Part shown: one piece after another, positions 46,441-58,214 of the stretch
Position numbering within the stretch: the stretch's first letter is position 1
How the letters are laid out: each line of letters begins with the position of its first letter
Origin: Nordella sp. HKS 07
GTDB lineage: Bacteria > Pseudomonadota > Alphaproteobacteria > Rhizobiales > Aestuariivirgaceae
DNA: 64,000 nt
Reading direction: 5' to 3'
Assembly: GCF_011046735.1 (NCBI RefSeq)
Contig: NZ_CP049258.1
Span: 5,350,001-5,414,000, forward strand
Notes under the pieces: generated by a model
The model's input: the letters and a program-made list of their open reading frames with translations, nothing else
The model's database searches: none
What the model was told of the DNA's origin: nothing
Program-made: the position numbers and the translations under genes

Positions 46441-46512
46441 AAAAGTGGATGTAAGTTCATTCGTTTTGGATATGATTTGGCGCGACTTTAGTATTTGCGG
46501 TGGTCATGTCTG

Positions 46513-47475
46513 ATGGCTGTTCACACAGATCATATCAATTTACGCCAGGTGGAGATTTTCCGTGCCACGATGAAGTTCGGCACCGTTACCGGCGCGGCGG
46601 CGGCGCTCGGATCCTCCCAGCCGACCATTACGCGTGAGTTGGCGCGATTGGAAGCGCATGTCGGCTTTTCACTTTTCGAACGCAAACGTCAGCGTCTTGT
46701 GCCGACGGCGCGGGCAATCAAGCTCTATCAGGAGGTGCAGGCCTCATTCATCGGCCTGGACCGCATCAACGGCGTTGTCGAGCGGCTGCGGGAGGCTTCC
46801 GAGGAAGTGCTGACGGTCGCCTCGCTTCCGGCCTTCGCGCAAACGATCCTGCCGGAGGCGATTGCCCGCCTGGCCGTTGCCTATCCGAGCCTGACGTTGA
46901 ATATCAGCACTGTCGATCCGCGCAACCAATCCTCGATTTCCGGTTTCAATTTCGACCTCGGACTGATCGAAGACGTCTACACCCAACGCGATGCGGAGGT
47001 CACCATGCTGGGGACTTTCGACCTGGTTGCCATTGTTCCGACAGCGCATCCGTTGGCTGGGCACGAATATTTGCAGCCGAGTGATTTCGAAGGGGTCAGC
47101 TTCATCAGCCTTGGCCCGAATGATCCCTATCGTTTGCCCGTCGAGCGCGTGTTCGACCGGGCGGGAACAAAGAGGCGGCTGTCTCTATCGTCGCAATCGG
47201 CAGGCAGTGTATGTGAACTGGTGAGCAGGGGGCTTGGCATCGCGATCCTCAATCCGCTCTCCGCGCTGGGCTATGAAAGTCCGGCCCTGGCCCTGAAACG
47301 GTTCGCGCCAAGACAGAAGTTCATCGTATCGGCCCTGCGCCCGCTCAATCGCCCCGCAGTGGCCACATCCGACCAGCTTACAAGTCTCTTGCGAACGATA
47401 TGTATGGAAAAGCAGGCGCTGCTGCTGCGCAAGGGATTGGCGCTTCCCGACGAAGCCGAAAGCTGTTCCGGATAG
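46513..47475 (+). CDS. LysR-family transcriptional regulator
   Basis: The 320-residue regulator has an N-terminal winged helix-turn-helix (LRQVEIFRATMKFGTVTGAAAALGSSQPTITRELARLE) and a periplasmic-binding-protein-like effector domain (from about residue 90). The effector domain contains PTAHPLAGHEYL and CELVSRGLGIAILNPLSA. It diverges from the peptide operon and probably controls it, with a peptide or amino acid as inducer. I chose ATG 46513 (MAVHTDHINLRQ) over an ATG/GTG 18 bases earlier. Relatives include regulators of octopine, D-amino acid and dipeptide catabolism. Confidence 0.93.
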   Translation: MAVHTDHINLRQVEIFRATMKFGTVTGAAAALGSSQPTITRELARLEAHVGFSLFERKRQRLVPTARAIKLYQEVQASFIGLDRINGVVERLREASEEVLTVASLPAFAQTILPEAIARLAVAYPSLTLNISTVDPRNQSSISGFNFDLGLIEDVYTQRDAEVTMLGTFDLVAIVPTAHPLAGHEYLQPSDFEGVSFISLGPNDPYRLPVERVFDRAGTKRRLSLSSQSAGSVCELVSRGLGIAILNPLSALGYESPALALKRFAPRQKFIVSALRPLNRPAVATSDQLTSLLRTICMEKQALLLRKGLALPDEAESCSG

Positions 47476-48028
47476 CCTGCCCACCTTGCGAAATTTTACG
47501 TGGCGACATCCGCCGGCGGCTTGTTGGTGGCTGCCTTTGCCAATTGACTTCGCTGGACGTTTTGTAGCGAATTTCCGGCAACTTCTCCTCTTGGTGCGCA
47601 GCTTTCTTGACCAGACGAAAAATAGCTGCGCCAGGGGTGGTCGTTGCAGTTCCGCCATGCCCCCATGACCATCGGCGTGAGGCATCGATGTGAACTCCGG
47701 AATCACTTAATCCTTTCTTTGTATCCTCGGGGCGTTGAGGTGTCCCTGTATCGGCCGCATTCAATGGCCGGCCAGGGATGGTCTGTAAATTCGCCGGCCG
47801 CGACGGAGTCCCGGCAGATTGACTTGCAGCTCCATCGCCTGTCGTCACGCCCGGCTGTGATGGGGTGGAAAATCCCGTTCCTGCAAGCGCAGGTTTGCCG
47901 TTGCTTCCGTCGCCAGATGCCGTGCTGGTTTGTGCGACATTCTCGAGGACATCACCGCCATCCTTCTTGGTCCACGCGCTTAGCAAAGCTTGCACGATTT
48001 CACGGAGTATTCGAAGAGCGAGAGCCAT
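47378..48028 (-). CDS. Doubtful hypothetical protein, low complexity
   Basis: A 216-residue frame starts at ATG 48028 after AAAGGAT and begins with an amphipathic helix (MALALRILREIVQALLSAW). A Ser/Thr/Gly/Pro-rich, probably disordered stretch follows. Its 3' third overlaps the end of the convergent LysR gene by 98 bases and turns into Arg-rich sequence that looks like shadow coding. The first 100 residues may be genuine, with a frameshift or early end after them. No family is recognised. The rest of the 800-base gap between LysR and katG shows nothing else. Confidence 0.3.
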   Translation of the reverse strand: MALALRILREIVQALLSAWTKKDGGDVLENVAQTSTASGDGSNGKPALAGTGFSTPSQPGVTTGDGAASQSAGTPSRPANLQTIPGRPLNAADTGTPQRPEDTKKGLSDSGVHIDASRRWSWGHGGTATTTPGAAIFRLVKKAAHQEEKLPEIRYKTSSEVNWQRQPPTSRRRMSPRKISQGGQAIRNSFRLRREAPIPCAAAAPAFPYISFARDL

Positions 48029-48224
48029 TCGTTTTATCCTTTTATTCGGAGTTCGGATGGAGGCTGACGGCATCTATTCGGGGATGAAACGCCCCTGGAG
48101 TGGCCAACCGGGTGCTGCTGTCGAAGTCCGAACGCAACTCCAAGCTTGATATTTCCCAATCCTGCCGTTTGGCCCACGATGTCAAGCGCCCGTCGCCGCG
48201 TCGGGAGAAGGCCAGAAATGAAAT

Positions 48225-48250
48225 GAGCCGCAGGATCGCTCCTGCGGCTC
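48225..48250 (-). terminator. Intrinsic terminator of katG
   Basis: A perfect 11-bp stem GAGCCGCAGGA (48225-48235) / TCCTGCGGCTC (48240-48250) with loop TCGC is followed on the minus strand by ATTTCATTTC. It lies 40 bases after the katG stop. Confidence 0.75.
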
Positions 48251-48289
48251 TCGGCTGTCGCCTAGAAGGCGAAGCTCATTGCTCCGAGA

Positions 48290-50632
<2,343 letters not shown>

Positions 50633-51568
50633 ATGAACAACATAACGATCAAGCAATTGCGTTATTTCGAGGCGCTCGTCCGGCATAGCCACTTCGGACG
50701 CGCGGCGGATGCCTGCGCGATCACACAGCCGGCCATGTCGGTGCAGATCCGGGATCTGGAAGAATCGCTCGGCGCGGAACTCTTCGAAAGAGGAGCGCGA
50801 CAGGTCCGCCTGACCAGTTTCGGAGAAGAGTTTGCCCTGCGCGTGCGCGAAATATTGCGGTCGGTGGATGAACTGGCGGACCTGGCGCGTGCCTCGCAGG
50901 ACCGGCCGACGGGACGGCTGCGTCTGGGCGTGATCCCGACGATCGCCCCCTATCTGCTGCCCACCATCATCGGAAACTTGACGCGCGCTTATGAAGGCCT
51001 TGAAATTCATGTGCGCGAGACGCTGACACGGAAGCTTATTGAAGAGCTGGCGGAGGGCCGGCTCGACTCGGCGATCGTCGCCCTCCCGGTTTCGGAGCCT
51101 TCGTTGACTGAGGTCGCGCTGTTTGCTGAGAATTTTGTGCTGGTTCGGCCGGGCGAGGATGAAGGAAAGCCGGTGCCCAATGCCGAGGCGCTGCGGGAGA
51201 TGAGGCTGCTTCTGCTCGAAGAGGGGCATTGCTTTCGCGATCAGGCCCTGTCGTTCTGCAATATGCATACGGTGCGGCCACGGGAATTGCTGGAGGGCAG
51301 CTCTCTGTCCACATTGGTCCAGATGGTCGGTGCCGGCATAGGTGTCACCTTGATCCCGGAAATGGCCGTTGCCGTGGAGACGCGATCGGCCCCGGTATCC
51401 GTAGCTCACTTCAAGAGTCCGCAACCCGCGCGGACAATCGGCATGATCTGGCGCAAGACAAGCCCGCTCGGCAAACAGCTCAAACAGATTTCCGAAGTCG
51501 TCCGCCGGTCGGCCGATATGTTACGAGAGCGGCACGAGCCAAGGTCCCGGGGCGCCGTCCCGGCCTGA
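50633..51568 (+). CDS. oxyR: Hydrogen peroxide-sensing LysR regulator OxyR
   Basis: The 311-residue LysR protein begins with its DNA-binding helix-turn-helix ([38 protein letters not shown]). It carries the two redox cysteines of OxyR at Cys200 and Cys209 in [16 protein letters not shown], almost the same numbers as in E. coli (199 and 208). Peroxide oxidises these to a disulfide and changes DNA binding. The gene diverges from katG, its expected target. The C-terminus is a little longer and Arg-rich. Confidence 0.96.
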   Translation: MNNITIKQLRYFEALVRHSHFGRAADACAITQPAMSVQIRDLEESLGAELFERGARQVRLTSFGEEFALRVREILRSVDELADLARASQDRPTGRLRLGVIPTIAPYLLPTIIGNLTRAYEGLEIHVRETLTRKLIEELAEGRLDSAIVALPVSEPSLTEVALFAENFVLVRPGEDEGKPVPNAEALREMRLLLLEEGHCFRDQALSFCNMHTVRPRELLEGSSLSTLVQMVGAGIGVTLIPEMAVAVETRSAPVSVAHFKSPQPARTIGMIWRKTSPLGKQLKQISEVVRRSADMLRERHEPRSRGAVPA

Positions 51569-51648
51569 CGCACCGCGCGACATTGAACTTTCGTTCGGAG
51601 AGCTTACAAGAGCCTCGGACTCACTCAATCGAGTCGGAGGGGATTTAC

Positions 51649-52353
51649 ATGCAGAATAAACTTGCGGCGGAATTCTTTGGCACATTCTGGCTGGTTCTCG
51701 GCGGTTGCGGAAGCGCGGTTCTGGCAGCGGCATTTCCTGGCGTCGGCATAGGCCTGCTGGGTGTCGCTTTTGCGTTCGGCCTCACCGTGCTGACCATGGC
51801 CTATGCGGTGGGCGGCATTTCCGGAGGACATTTCAATCCGGCCGTTTCGGTCGGCCTTGCAACCGCGGGCCGCTTTCCGTGGGCCTCTGTCGTTCCGTAC
51901 GTCATCGCTCAGGTGATCGGCGCCATTGCCGCGGCGGGAGTGCTTTATGTCATCGCTTCGGGCAAAGCGGGTTTCGTGATCGACCCCGCGGCGGCGGGCG
52001 CTTTCGCGACGAACGGCTATGACGCGCATTCGCCCGGCGGCTACTCGTTCACAGCCGCGCTCACCACCGAAGTCGTGATGACCGCCTTCTTCCTGATCAT
52101 CATCCTGGGCGCCACGGGCAAATCGGTGCCGGCGGGTTTTGCCCCGATCGCGATTGGTCTTGCGCTGACGCTCATCCACCTGATCTCGATCCCGGTGACC
52201 AATACATCGGTCAACCCGGCGCGCTCGACGGGACCGGCGCTCTTCGTCGGCGGTCTGGCGTTGCAGCAGCTGTGGTTCTTCTGGGTCGCTCCGCTGATCG
52301 GCGGCGTGCTTGGCGGCCTCATCTACAAGGGACTGCTGAGCGAGAAGAACTGA
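51649..52353 (+). CDS. aqpZ: Aquaporin Z-type water channel
   Basis: The 234-residue, six-helix channel carries both pore signatures: [11 protein letters not shown] (residues 60-70) and [12 protein letters not shown]. The His in [11 protein letters not shown] and the Arg after the second NPA give the narrow water-selective filter (Phe/His/Thr/Arg type) rather than a glycerol channel. A strong GGAGGGG lies before ATG 51649. It follows oxyR in the same direction after 80 bases. Aquaporins can also pass hydrogen peroxide, so proximity to katG/oxyR may be meaningful, but that is speculation. Confidence 0.96.
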   Translation: MQNKLAAEFFGTFWLVLGGCGSAVLAAAFPGVGIGLLGVAFAFGLTVLTMAYAVGGISGGHFNPAVSVGLATAGRFPWASVVPYVIAQVIGAIAAAGVLYVIASGKAGFVIDPAAAGAFATNGYDAHSPGGYSFTAALTTEVVMTAFFLIIILGATGKSVPAGFAPIAIGLALTLIHLISIPVTNTSVNPARSTGPALFVGGLALQQLWFFWVAPLIGGVLGGLIYKGLLSEKN

Positions 52354-52354
52354 A

Positions 52355-52444
52355 TCACGATGGGTTTGGATCGAAGCGATCCAAATTCATGACGTGATCG
52401 GTGCTGATTTTCGAGCGCGGGATTCTCGGATCCCGCGCTTTTTT
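52355..52444 (+). repeat. Two-palindrome REP element, second hairpin also a terminator
   Basis: The first hairpin is TTTGGATCG (52365-52373) / CGATCCAAA (52377-52385). The second is AGCGCGGGAT (52414-52423) / ATCCCGCGCT (52430-52439) followed by TTTTTT, a good intrinsic terminator for aqpZ. The layout and sequence match the element at 37361-37473, with the inner arms of the second hairpin lost. Confidence 0.9.
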
Positions 52445-52822
52445 GTTTCTGCACGCCGAACGAGTTCGACGCCACCAGCCTCTCTACCATCGTGCAACTG
52501 GTGGATGACGGGCGTGGACGCGGCGAAAACTCCGGACGCCGCGCAAGCGACGGGTCCCGGGCCTGCCGCCATTTTGTAGCTAATGCGCTACCGAAACGGA
52601 GAGCTCTGTCGCGTATCTGTGAAAAAAATGTCGCAAGGAGGCAAAAAAATTATCGTTTCGGCGTCTTGGATGTTGACGTCCAAACACGCAGGGGTGCTTA
52701 CTCCGTGTAAGGGACGGGGGATCCTGAGGCCTCCGCGAAGGGGCCCTCCGATCGGCCGCAGGCGGTCGGGGGAGGCGGGTGTACCTCATCCGCGGAACTC
52801 GGCGATCGAATGATGGGGCGCT
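52445..52822. other. Intergenic region before the outer-membrane barrel gene
   Basis: About 380 bases without a convincing gene. It contains an AT-rich stretch (52620-52660) likely to hold the barrel gene promoter and a GC-rich leader with several overlapping inverted repeats (52730-52780). No known riboswitch was recognised. Confidence 0.4.
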
Positions 52823-54698
52823 ATGATGCGGTTGAATTTGCGCAGTTCAGCTTCAACATTGGCTTTGTTGCTTGCGGCAACCGCCTATTCGCACGCCTCC
52901 CGAGCCGCCGATATCGGCCAGCCCATGGTCGAACCCGACTGGTATCTGAGCGTGTTCGGCGGCGCCAGCTTTGCGCAAGGACTTGCCACCATCAGCAGTC
53001 AGAAGGAGATCAGGCTCAATGACGGCTTCCTGCTGGGCGGCGCCATCGGCCGAAACCTTGGCGAGGGGCTGCGCTCAGAGCTCGAAATTTCCTATGCGAC
53101 GAACGACAATGACTGGGCCCAGGAACTTGCGGGGGGAACCAAATACGAATTGAATGGCTCTACCTCCGCCGTCTTCGTCCTGGGCAATCTCTGGAAGGAT
53201 ATCCGTCTCAGCGACACGGTTCAGCCCTATGTGGGGGGCGGTGTCGGCGTGGGCATCCTCAACTCCGATTCGGAATCGGTCGACGTGGACTGGGACATTG
53301 ACGGCTTCGGCCTGGCCGGTCAGCTTGGCGCCGGCCTGCGCTTTGCGCTGACTGAACGGCTGGCGGTCGATGCCGGCTACAGGCTCAGAGCCGTTGTCGA
53401 CGCTAGTTCCAACAATGGCGATAATGACAATGGCGTCTTTTCCTTTTACAGTCATGGCGTGCAGCTGGGCGCATCCTACGCGCTCGGCGCGGACTCCCGT
53501 ATCATAGGCGCCGCGGGCGATCCGTCCTCCTGGTATGTGAGCCTCTTTGCCGGCGCCATCTTCACCGAGACGGGCTGGAACTATGGCGGCTCGTCCTATC
53601 TGATCGACCATAAGACGGGCTTTACCGTCGGCGGCGCCGTCGGCACACATATCGCTCCGGAGCTGCGCGCCGAATTGGAGCTCTCCTATGCGCGCTCCAA
53701 GCTCGAGAACTATTCCGAGCGCGACAATGACACCCAGGATGCGAGCGGGGATCTGGAGCAGGGCTTCATCCTGGCCAATATCTGGAAAGATTTCGAGTTT
53801 GGCCTGTTCACGCCCTATATCGGCGGCGGTATCGGCGTCGGCGTGCTGCATTTCGATGACAGCGAGCTCGACAGCGACAAGATGTCGAACGACACCAATA
53901 TCGGCCTGGCCGGACAATTCCGGTGTCGGCGCCCGGATGGCGGTCGCCGACAGCATGTCGATCGAGGTCGGCTATCGCTTCAAGAGCATTCTCGATGTTC
54001 TCCTGACCGGTGAGGAGGACGAGCTTGGCAACAATGCCGATGTTTCGACGCAAAATCACGTCATTCAGGCCGGCTTCAACTGGGGGCTGGGTGCTACTGT
54101 CACGCCAACGGCGGACGTTGCGCCGGAGGCTTATGGTGCAAACTATGTGAGCGTGTTCGGCGGCGTGTTGCTGCCCGAGGACACGCACGCCAATATCGAC
54201 GATCATGATTATCTGGTGAAGTTCAAGACCGGCTTCACCGTCGGCGTGGCGCTCGGCGGCAATATCACTGAATCTCTGCGCGGCGAGGTCGAGGTCTCCT
54301 ATCAATCCTACGATGTCGACAAGGTCGATGAAGGAGAGGAAAACGTCGATGAGTCCGAGGGCGATGTCGAGGGCTACTTCCTGATGGCCAATCTGTGGCG
54401 CGAGGTCGAGGTTAGCGGTGTCAGGCCTTATTTGGGCGGCGGCGTCGGCATGGCGCTTATGGATGTGAACATCACCTACGACACCCGCATTCACGACACC
54501 GATCACACGGATCTCGCTTTGGCCGCCCAGGCGGGCGCCGGCCTGCGTGTTCCGGTCAGCGATCAGTTCATGCTCGATCTGGGCTACCGCTTCAGGGGCG
54601 CGATGAGCGTTCTCACCGAAGCGACCAAAGACGACGACAACAATTCCTCGACCTATTACACGCATAGCGGACAGGTGGGGCTTCAGTGGGCCTATTGA
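52823..54698 (+). pseudogene. Triplicated outer-membrane beta-barrel protein, +1 frameshift
   Basis: The gene encodes an exported protein (signal peptide ending SRAAD near residue 30) made of three copies of an OmpA-like/OMP_b-brl barrel unit. They begin WYLSVFGGASF, WYVSLFAGAIF and NYVSVFGGVLL, and each contains FTVGxA(L/V)G-type, LRxE(L/V)E(V/I)SY, YxGGG(V/I)G(V/M) and Y(R)xRxxxD blocks. The frame is lost in the second unit at 53920-53921: GGACAATTCCGGTGTCGG carries one extra C. Deleting it restores GQFGVGARMAVADSMSIEVGYRF and an open frame to 54698, about 624 residues ending in the aromatic residue Tyr. As written, the product ends at 54013. This may be sequencing error, as for the protease at 22.4 kb. 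Confidence 0.88.
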
Positions 54699-54710
54699 TC
54701 GCTCGGTAAC

Positions 54711-56276
54711 TTGATACGGCCAATAACAGCGCGCCAGACAGCCCTTATCGCCAAGGGCATCGCGCTTCACAAGGCAGGCCGCTTCGTGGAGGCGGAGCGG
54801 GCCTATCAGACGGTGCTGCGCGAAAATCCCGAGCATCCTGATGCCCTCAATCTCATGGGGGTGCTCGCGATCGAGGCAAACCAGTTTCGGATTGCCATCG
54901 ACTATATGAGCACGGCGGTGAAGCTGGCGCCGGACAAGGCCATCTATCGGAACAATCTCGGCAATGCCCTGGTCATTTCATCGCGGGCGGAAGAGGCGGT
55001 GCCGCATCTCGAAAGGGCGGTCAGGATCGATCCCGCTTATGCCGAGGCTTGGGCCAATCTCGGCAAGGCCTGGCGGCAGATCGGCGATATCGAAAGAGCC
55101 GGGAAATATCTCGCCAAGGCGCTGGAGGCCGCGCCGGGCTTTCTGCAGGCGCAAATCGGCTTGGCCGAGATCCAGTCGCAAATGGGACAGTTCGCGGAGG
55201 CCGAGGCGGCCTTCTCGCGGATCCTGCTTCTCAACCCGCGCAATGTCGAGGCGTTGTGCGGTTTGGCCGGAACGCACAAATTCGCGGCCGGAGACCCGCT
55301 GATCGAGAATTTCGAGAGAATGCTGCGCGATCCGGCACTTCGCGACGACGAGCGGGCGCCGCTGCATCATGCCTATGGCAAGATCTGCAATGATCTCGGC
55401 CGTCACGAGGATGCCTTCCGGCATTTCACGCGCGGCAAAGAGCTCAAGAAACTTAAATTCCACATGGAGCTTCATCGCGCGACCTACGCCGCCGCCAAAG
55501 GGCTGTTCACGCCGGGCTTCTTCGCCGCGCGCCGGCATTTCGGCGTGCCGGACCAGCGGCCGGTCTTCATCGTCGGCATGCCACGCTCGGGCACGACGCT
55601 GACCGAGCAGATACTCTCCAGCCATCATGCGGTGGCGGCGCTTGGCGAGTTTCCCTATCTACGCAAGATTGTCGGTGGTCTTTCCTTCGGTTCACCCGAC
55701 CCGAAAGCCTTCACCGCGAAGGTGGCGGCCTTGTCGGCTGGCGAAATTGCCGACCTCGCCAAGGCCTACTGCAAAGCCTATGAGCGGGTGCCCGAAACGG
55801 CCCGGCGCATGGTCGACAAGAGCCCGCATAACTACGAGCTCCTGGGTCTGATCGCCCTGATGTTTCCCAATGCCAAGGTCATCCATTGCCGGCGTTCGCC
55901 TTTGGACAACTGCGTGGCGGTCTACCTGCAGAACTTCAATGAGAGCCACGGCTACAGCGGCGATCTGGCTACGCTCGGTCACTATTATCGCGAATATCAG
56001 GGTTTGATGGTCCATTGGCGCGACGCGTTGCCGATCAGGATGCTCGATGTCGACTATGAGAGCACCGTGGCCGATTTTGAGTCCGGCGCGCGGGCGCTCA
56101 TCAGCCATATCGGTCTCGACTGGGACGAGAATTGTCTGCGCTATTTCGAAACGAAGCGGCAGGTGACGACGCCCAGCCGCTGGCAGGTCCGCCAGCCCAT
56201 CTACGACTCGTCCGTTGGCCGATGGAAGCATTACGAGAAGTTCCTCGCCCCGCTCAAATCGGCGCTCCGCATCTAG
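54711..56276 (+). CDS. TPR-repeat sulfotransferase
   Basis: The 521-residue protein has N-terminal tetratricopeptide repeats (about residues 10-270, for example AIDYMSTAVKLAPDKAIYRNNLGNAL) and a C-terminal sulfotransferase domain. The 5'-phosphosulfate loop is FIVGMPRSGTTLTEQIL, and the 3'-phosphate site is KVIHCRRSPLDNCVAVYLQ. It should transfer sulfate from PAPS to a carbohydrate or protein acceptor. Such TPR-sulfotransferases are widespread in alphaproteobacteria, with unknown acceptors. Translation probably starts at TTG 54711, 12 bases after the barrel gene; no better start precedes the repeats. Its TAG stop is part of a dispersed repeat. Confidence 0.9.
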   Translation: MIRPITARQTALIAKGIALHKAGRFVEAERAYQTVLRENPEHPDALNLMGVLAIEANQFRIAIDYMSTAVKLAPDKAIYRNNLGNALVISSRAEEAVPHLERAVRIDPAYAEAWANLGKAWRQIGDIERAGKYLAKALEAAPGFLQAQIGLAEIQSQMGQFAEAEAAFSRILLLNPRNVEALCGLAGTHKFAAGDPLIENFERMLRDPALRDDERAPLHHAYGKICNDLGRHEDAFRHFTRGKELKKLKFHMELHRATYAAAKGLFTPGFFAARRHFGVPDQRPVFIVGMPRSGTTLTEQILSSHHAVAALGEFPYLRKIVGGLSFGSPDPKAFTAKVAALSAGEIADLAKAYCKAYERVPETARRMVDKSPHNYELLGLIALMFPNAKVIHCRRSPLDNCVAVYLQNFNESHGYSGDLATLGHYYREYQGLMVHWRDALPIRMLDVDYESTVADFESGARALISHIGLDWDENCLRYFETKRQVTTPSRWQVRQPIYDSSVGRWKHYEKFLAPLKSALRI

Positions 56277-56378
56277 AGCGCCGGACGCTCACATGGAATC
56301 GGTCCGGCGCTCTAACTCTTTGATTTGCGCATCGGATTATCCAAAAACCGCTTCGCACTTTTCGGTCCGATGCTGTAG
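56274..56378. repeat. Two-palindrome dispersed repeat, copy 2
   Basis: Matches copy 1 at 18054-18158 in 103 of 105 bases, the two differences being G to A at 56343 and 56357. It again starts with the TAG stop of the upstream gene and lies between convergent genes (sulfotransferase and glycosyltransferase). Confidence 0.95.
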
Positions 56379-56407
56379 TGCGCTGAACGCGAAGCTGGGG
56401 CGCCCGA

Positions 56408-57295
56408 TCAGTCGCGATTGCGGAATTGTTGGGAGTAGCTGAAGGTGAAGCGGGGAGAAGCGGCCATTTTCGCCCGGGTTTCCGCCAATTCGTGTTCCAG
56501 ACGCACGCGATGGGCTCTGTTCTCCCACCACTTCTCGATGCTGGCAAAGGGGACGCGTGCCGGAAACATGGCCCCGCCACCATAGCGCTCGACGACGGTG
56601 TCCAGATACGACCCTTCCGGTGGCCCCAATTCCTGCGGGAAGCCGATGGCGTTCCATATCTCGTTCCACAGATGCACGAATGTCGAGGTCGCCAGGCGCT
56701 CCCCGAGCTCGTCACGGGCGCGCGGGTCGAACAGCTTGATGACTTCGGAATAGTCGATTTCATAGGCTGTTTTCCGCTCATGCACTCTGTGTGCGAGCCC
56801 GTGCCTTGCGACCAGCGAGGAGATGAGATCGGGGCCGGTCTGCCCCCACCGAGCCTCTTCGATGACGGCTTCGATCTGTCGGATCGCGTCGTCGACCAGC
56901 GGCGATTCCGCGGGCAGGCGCATGACGGCGGTCCCCACGACGTTGCTCTGGATCTGCCTGGCTAGAAAGAAATCCGTTGCCGGCAGATCGTCGCGCTGCA
57001 CGAGGACATCGGTATCGAGCCACCATTCACCGCGCTTCAGAAGCTTGTAGCGAAAGAGGTTGGAATGAAGCGACGGACTGCCGGCGCCGAAGCCGCTCTT
57101 GTAGCGATGGACATGGCCACCGAGATCGAGAATTTCCTCGGCGGGACGCCGTATTGCGCCGGGCGGAAGCGTGATGTCCGCATCCGCGGTGTAGACGATG
57201 GCATCGAAACCATGGGCGACCCAGCTCGCCAGGCAAAGTGTCTGATACGGGCTGGCGCGTCCTGCCCAGAATGTGCAGAAACTCGGCCGACTCAC
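56408..57295 (-). CDS. DXD-motif glycosyltransferase (GT32-like)
   Basis: The 295-residue protein begins FCTFWAGRASPYQTLCLASW. It has HSNLFRYKLLKRGEWWLDTDVLV, where DTD is the metal- and nucleotide-sugar-binding motif of GT32/Gly_transf_sug enzymes. The C-terminal block HLWNEIW is also typical. No signal peptide or membrane helix, so it is cytosolic, acting on surface glycans. The donor and acceptor are unknown. I chose GTG 57295, preceded by GGGAGG, over an in-frame TTG 12 bases earlier that overlaps the Shine-Dalgarno sequence. Confidence 0.82.
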   Translation of the reverse strand: MSRPSFCTFWAGRASPYQTLCLASWVAHGFDAIVYTADADITLPPGAIRRPAEEILDLGGHVHRYKSGFGAGSPSLHSNLFRYKLLKRGEWWLDTDVLVQRDDLPATDFFLARQIQSNVVGTAVMRLPAESPLVDDAIRQIEAVIEEARWGQTGPDLISSLVARHGLAHRVHERKTAYEIDYSEVIKLFDPRARDELGERLATSTFVHLWNEIWNAIGFPQELGPPEGSYLDTVVERYGGGAMFPARVPFASIEKWWENRAHRVRLEHELAETRAKMAASPRFTFSYSQQFRNRD

Positions 57296-57348
57296 ATTGC
57301 CTCCCAATGGCCTTGCTCAAGCTCTCGGGCGCGGTGCCGGTGAAAGCC

Positions 57349-57996
57349 TTACGCCTCGCGCGCCAGCCGCTTGTCGAGATAGCCGGCGCAGATCTTGGTC
57401 AGATCGTCGATCTTGTCCTGGAAGAAGTGGTTGGCGCCCGGCATCACCTTGTGCTCGATGACGATGCCCTTCTGGGTCTTGAGCTTGGTGACGAGCGTGT
57501 TGACGGCTTCCGGCGGGGTCACCGTGTCCTTGTCGCCATTGACGAACAGCCCCGAGGCCGGGCAGGGCGCCAGGAACGAGAAGTCGTAATGTTTGGCCAG
57601 CGGCGCCACCGAGATGAAGCCCGAAATCTCCGGGCGGCGCATCAGAAGCTGCATCGAGATCCAGGCGCCGAAGGAAATGCCGGCTATCCAGCAGATCTTG
57701 GCCTCGCGGTTATGCGCCTGCAGCCAGTCAAGGGCGGAAGCGGCATCAGAAAGCTCGCCGGCACCATTCTCGAACAGGCCCTGGCTGCGCCCGACGCCGC
57801 GGAAATTGAAGCGCAGCACCGAAAAGCCGCGTTGCGCGAACATATAATAGAGCTGATGCACGATCGGGTTGTTCATCGTGCCGCCGAAGCTCGGATGCGG
57901 ATGAAGCAGGATCGCGATGGGGGACCCTTGAGCCTTGCAGTGATGGTAGCGCGCTTCGATACGGCCCGCGGGCCCATTGAAAATCACTTCAGGCAT
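57349..57996 (-). CDS. Alpha/beta hydrolase (COG2945-like)
   Basis: The 215-residue protein has the alpha/beta hydrolase fold with LLHPHPSFGGTMNNP near the start (oxyanion region), FNFRGVGRSQG, the nucleophile elbow GISFGAW, the acid in VNGDKDTVTPPE, and the catalytic His in PGANHFFQD. The family is usually annotated as a hydrolase of unknown substrate. It lies divergent from iscR, a placement seen in other Hyphomicrobiales; whether it belongs to iron-sulfur metabolism is not known. Confidence 0.88.
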   Translation of the reverse strand: MPEVIFNGPAGRIEARYHHCKAQGSPIAILLHPHPSFGGTMNNPIVHQLYYMFAQRGFSVLRFNFRGVGRSQGLFENGAGELSDAASALDWLQAHNREAKICWIAGISFGAWISMQLLMRRPEISGFISVAPLAKHYDFSFLAPCPASGLFVNGDKDTVTPPEAVNTLVTKLKTQKGIVIEHKVMPGANHFFQDKIDDLTKICAGYLDKRLAREA

Positions 57997-58061
57997 GAGC
58001 GAGTGTCGATCCTGTTCTGCATCTGGCGGTCATTGAATAGGGGCAAAAACCGGCGGAATAG

Positions 58062-58090
58062 TTGACTCCGGTAGTCGGATTTTCTATATC
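58062..58090 (+). promoter_or_regulatory. iscR-suf operon promoter with iron/Fe-S operator-like dyad
   Basis: TTGACT (58062-58067), 17-base spacer, TATATC (58085-58090). A GACT-N5-AGTC dyad (58064-58076) overlaps the -35 and is followed by CGGATTT, resembling Rrf2-family (IscR/RirA) operators of alphaproteobacteria. I infer autoregulation by the adjacent iscR product. Confidence 0.65.
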
Positions 58091-58214
58091 CTTGTTTAGA
58101 ACCGTTCAAAGAAATATAGAATCCCACGGACGCCGGGCGAGGCCGGTCCTTAGCACGGCTCCAGGGTGAAATGGCAAGTTTTCTCGCAAACGCGGCGGCA
58201 ACGGAAGAGCAACC

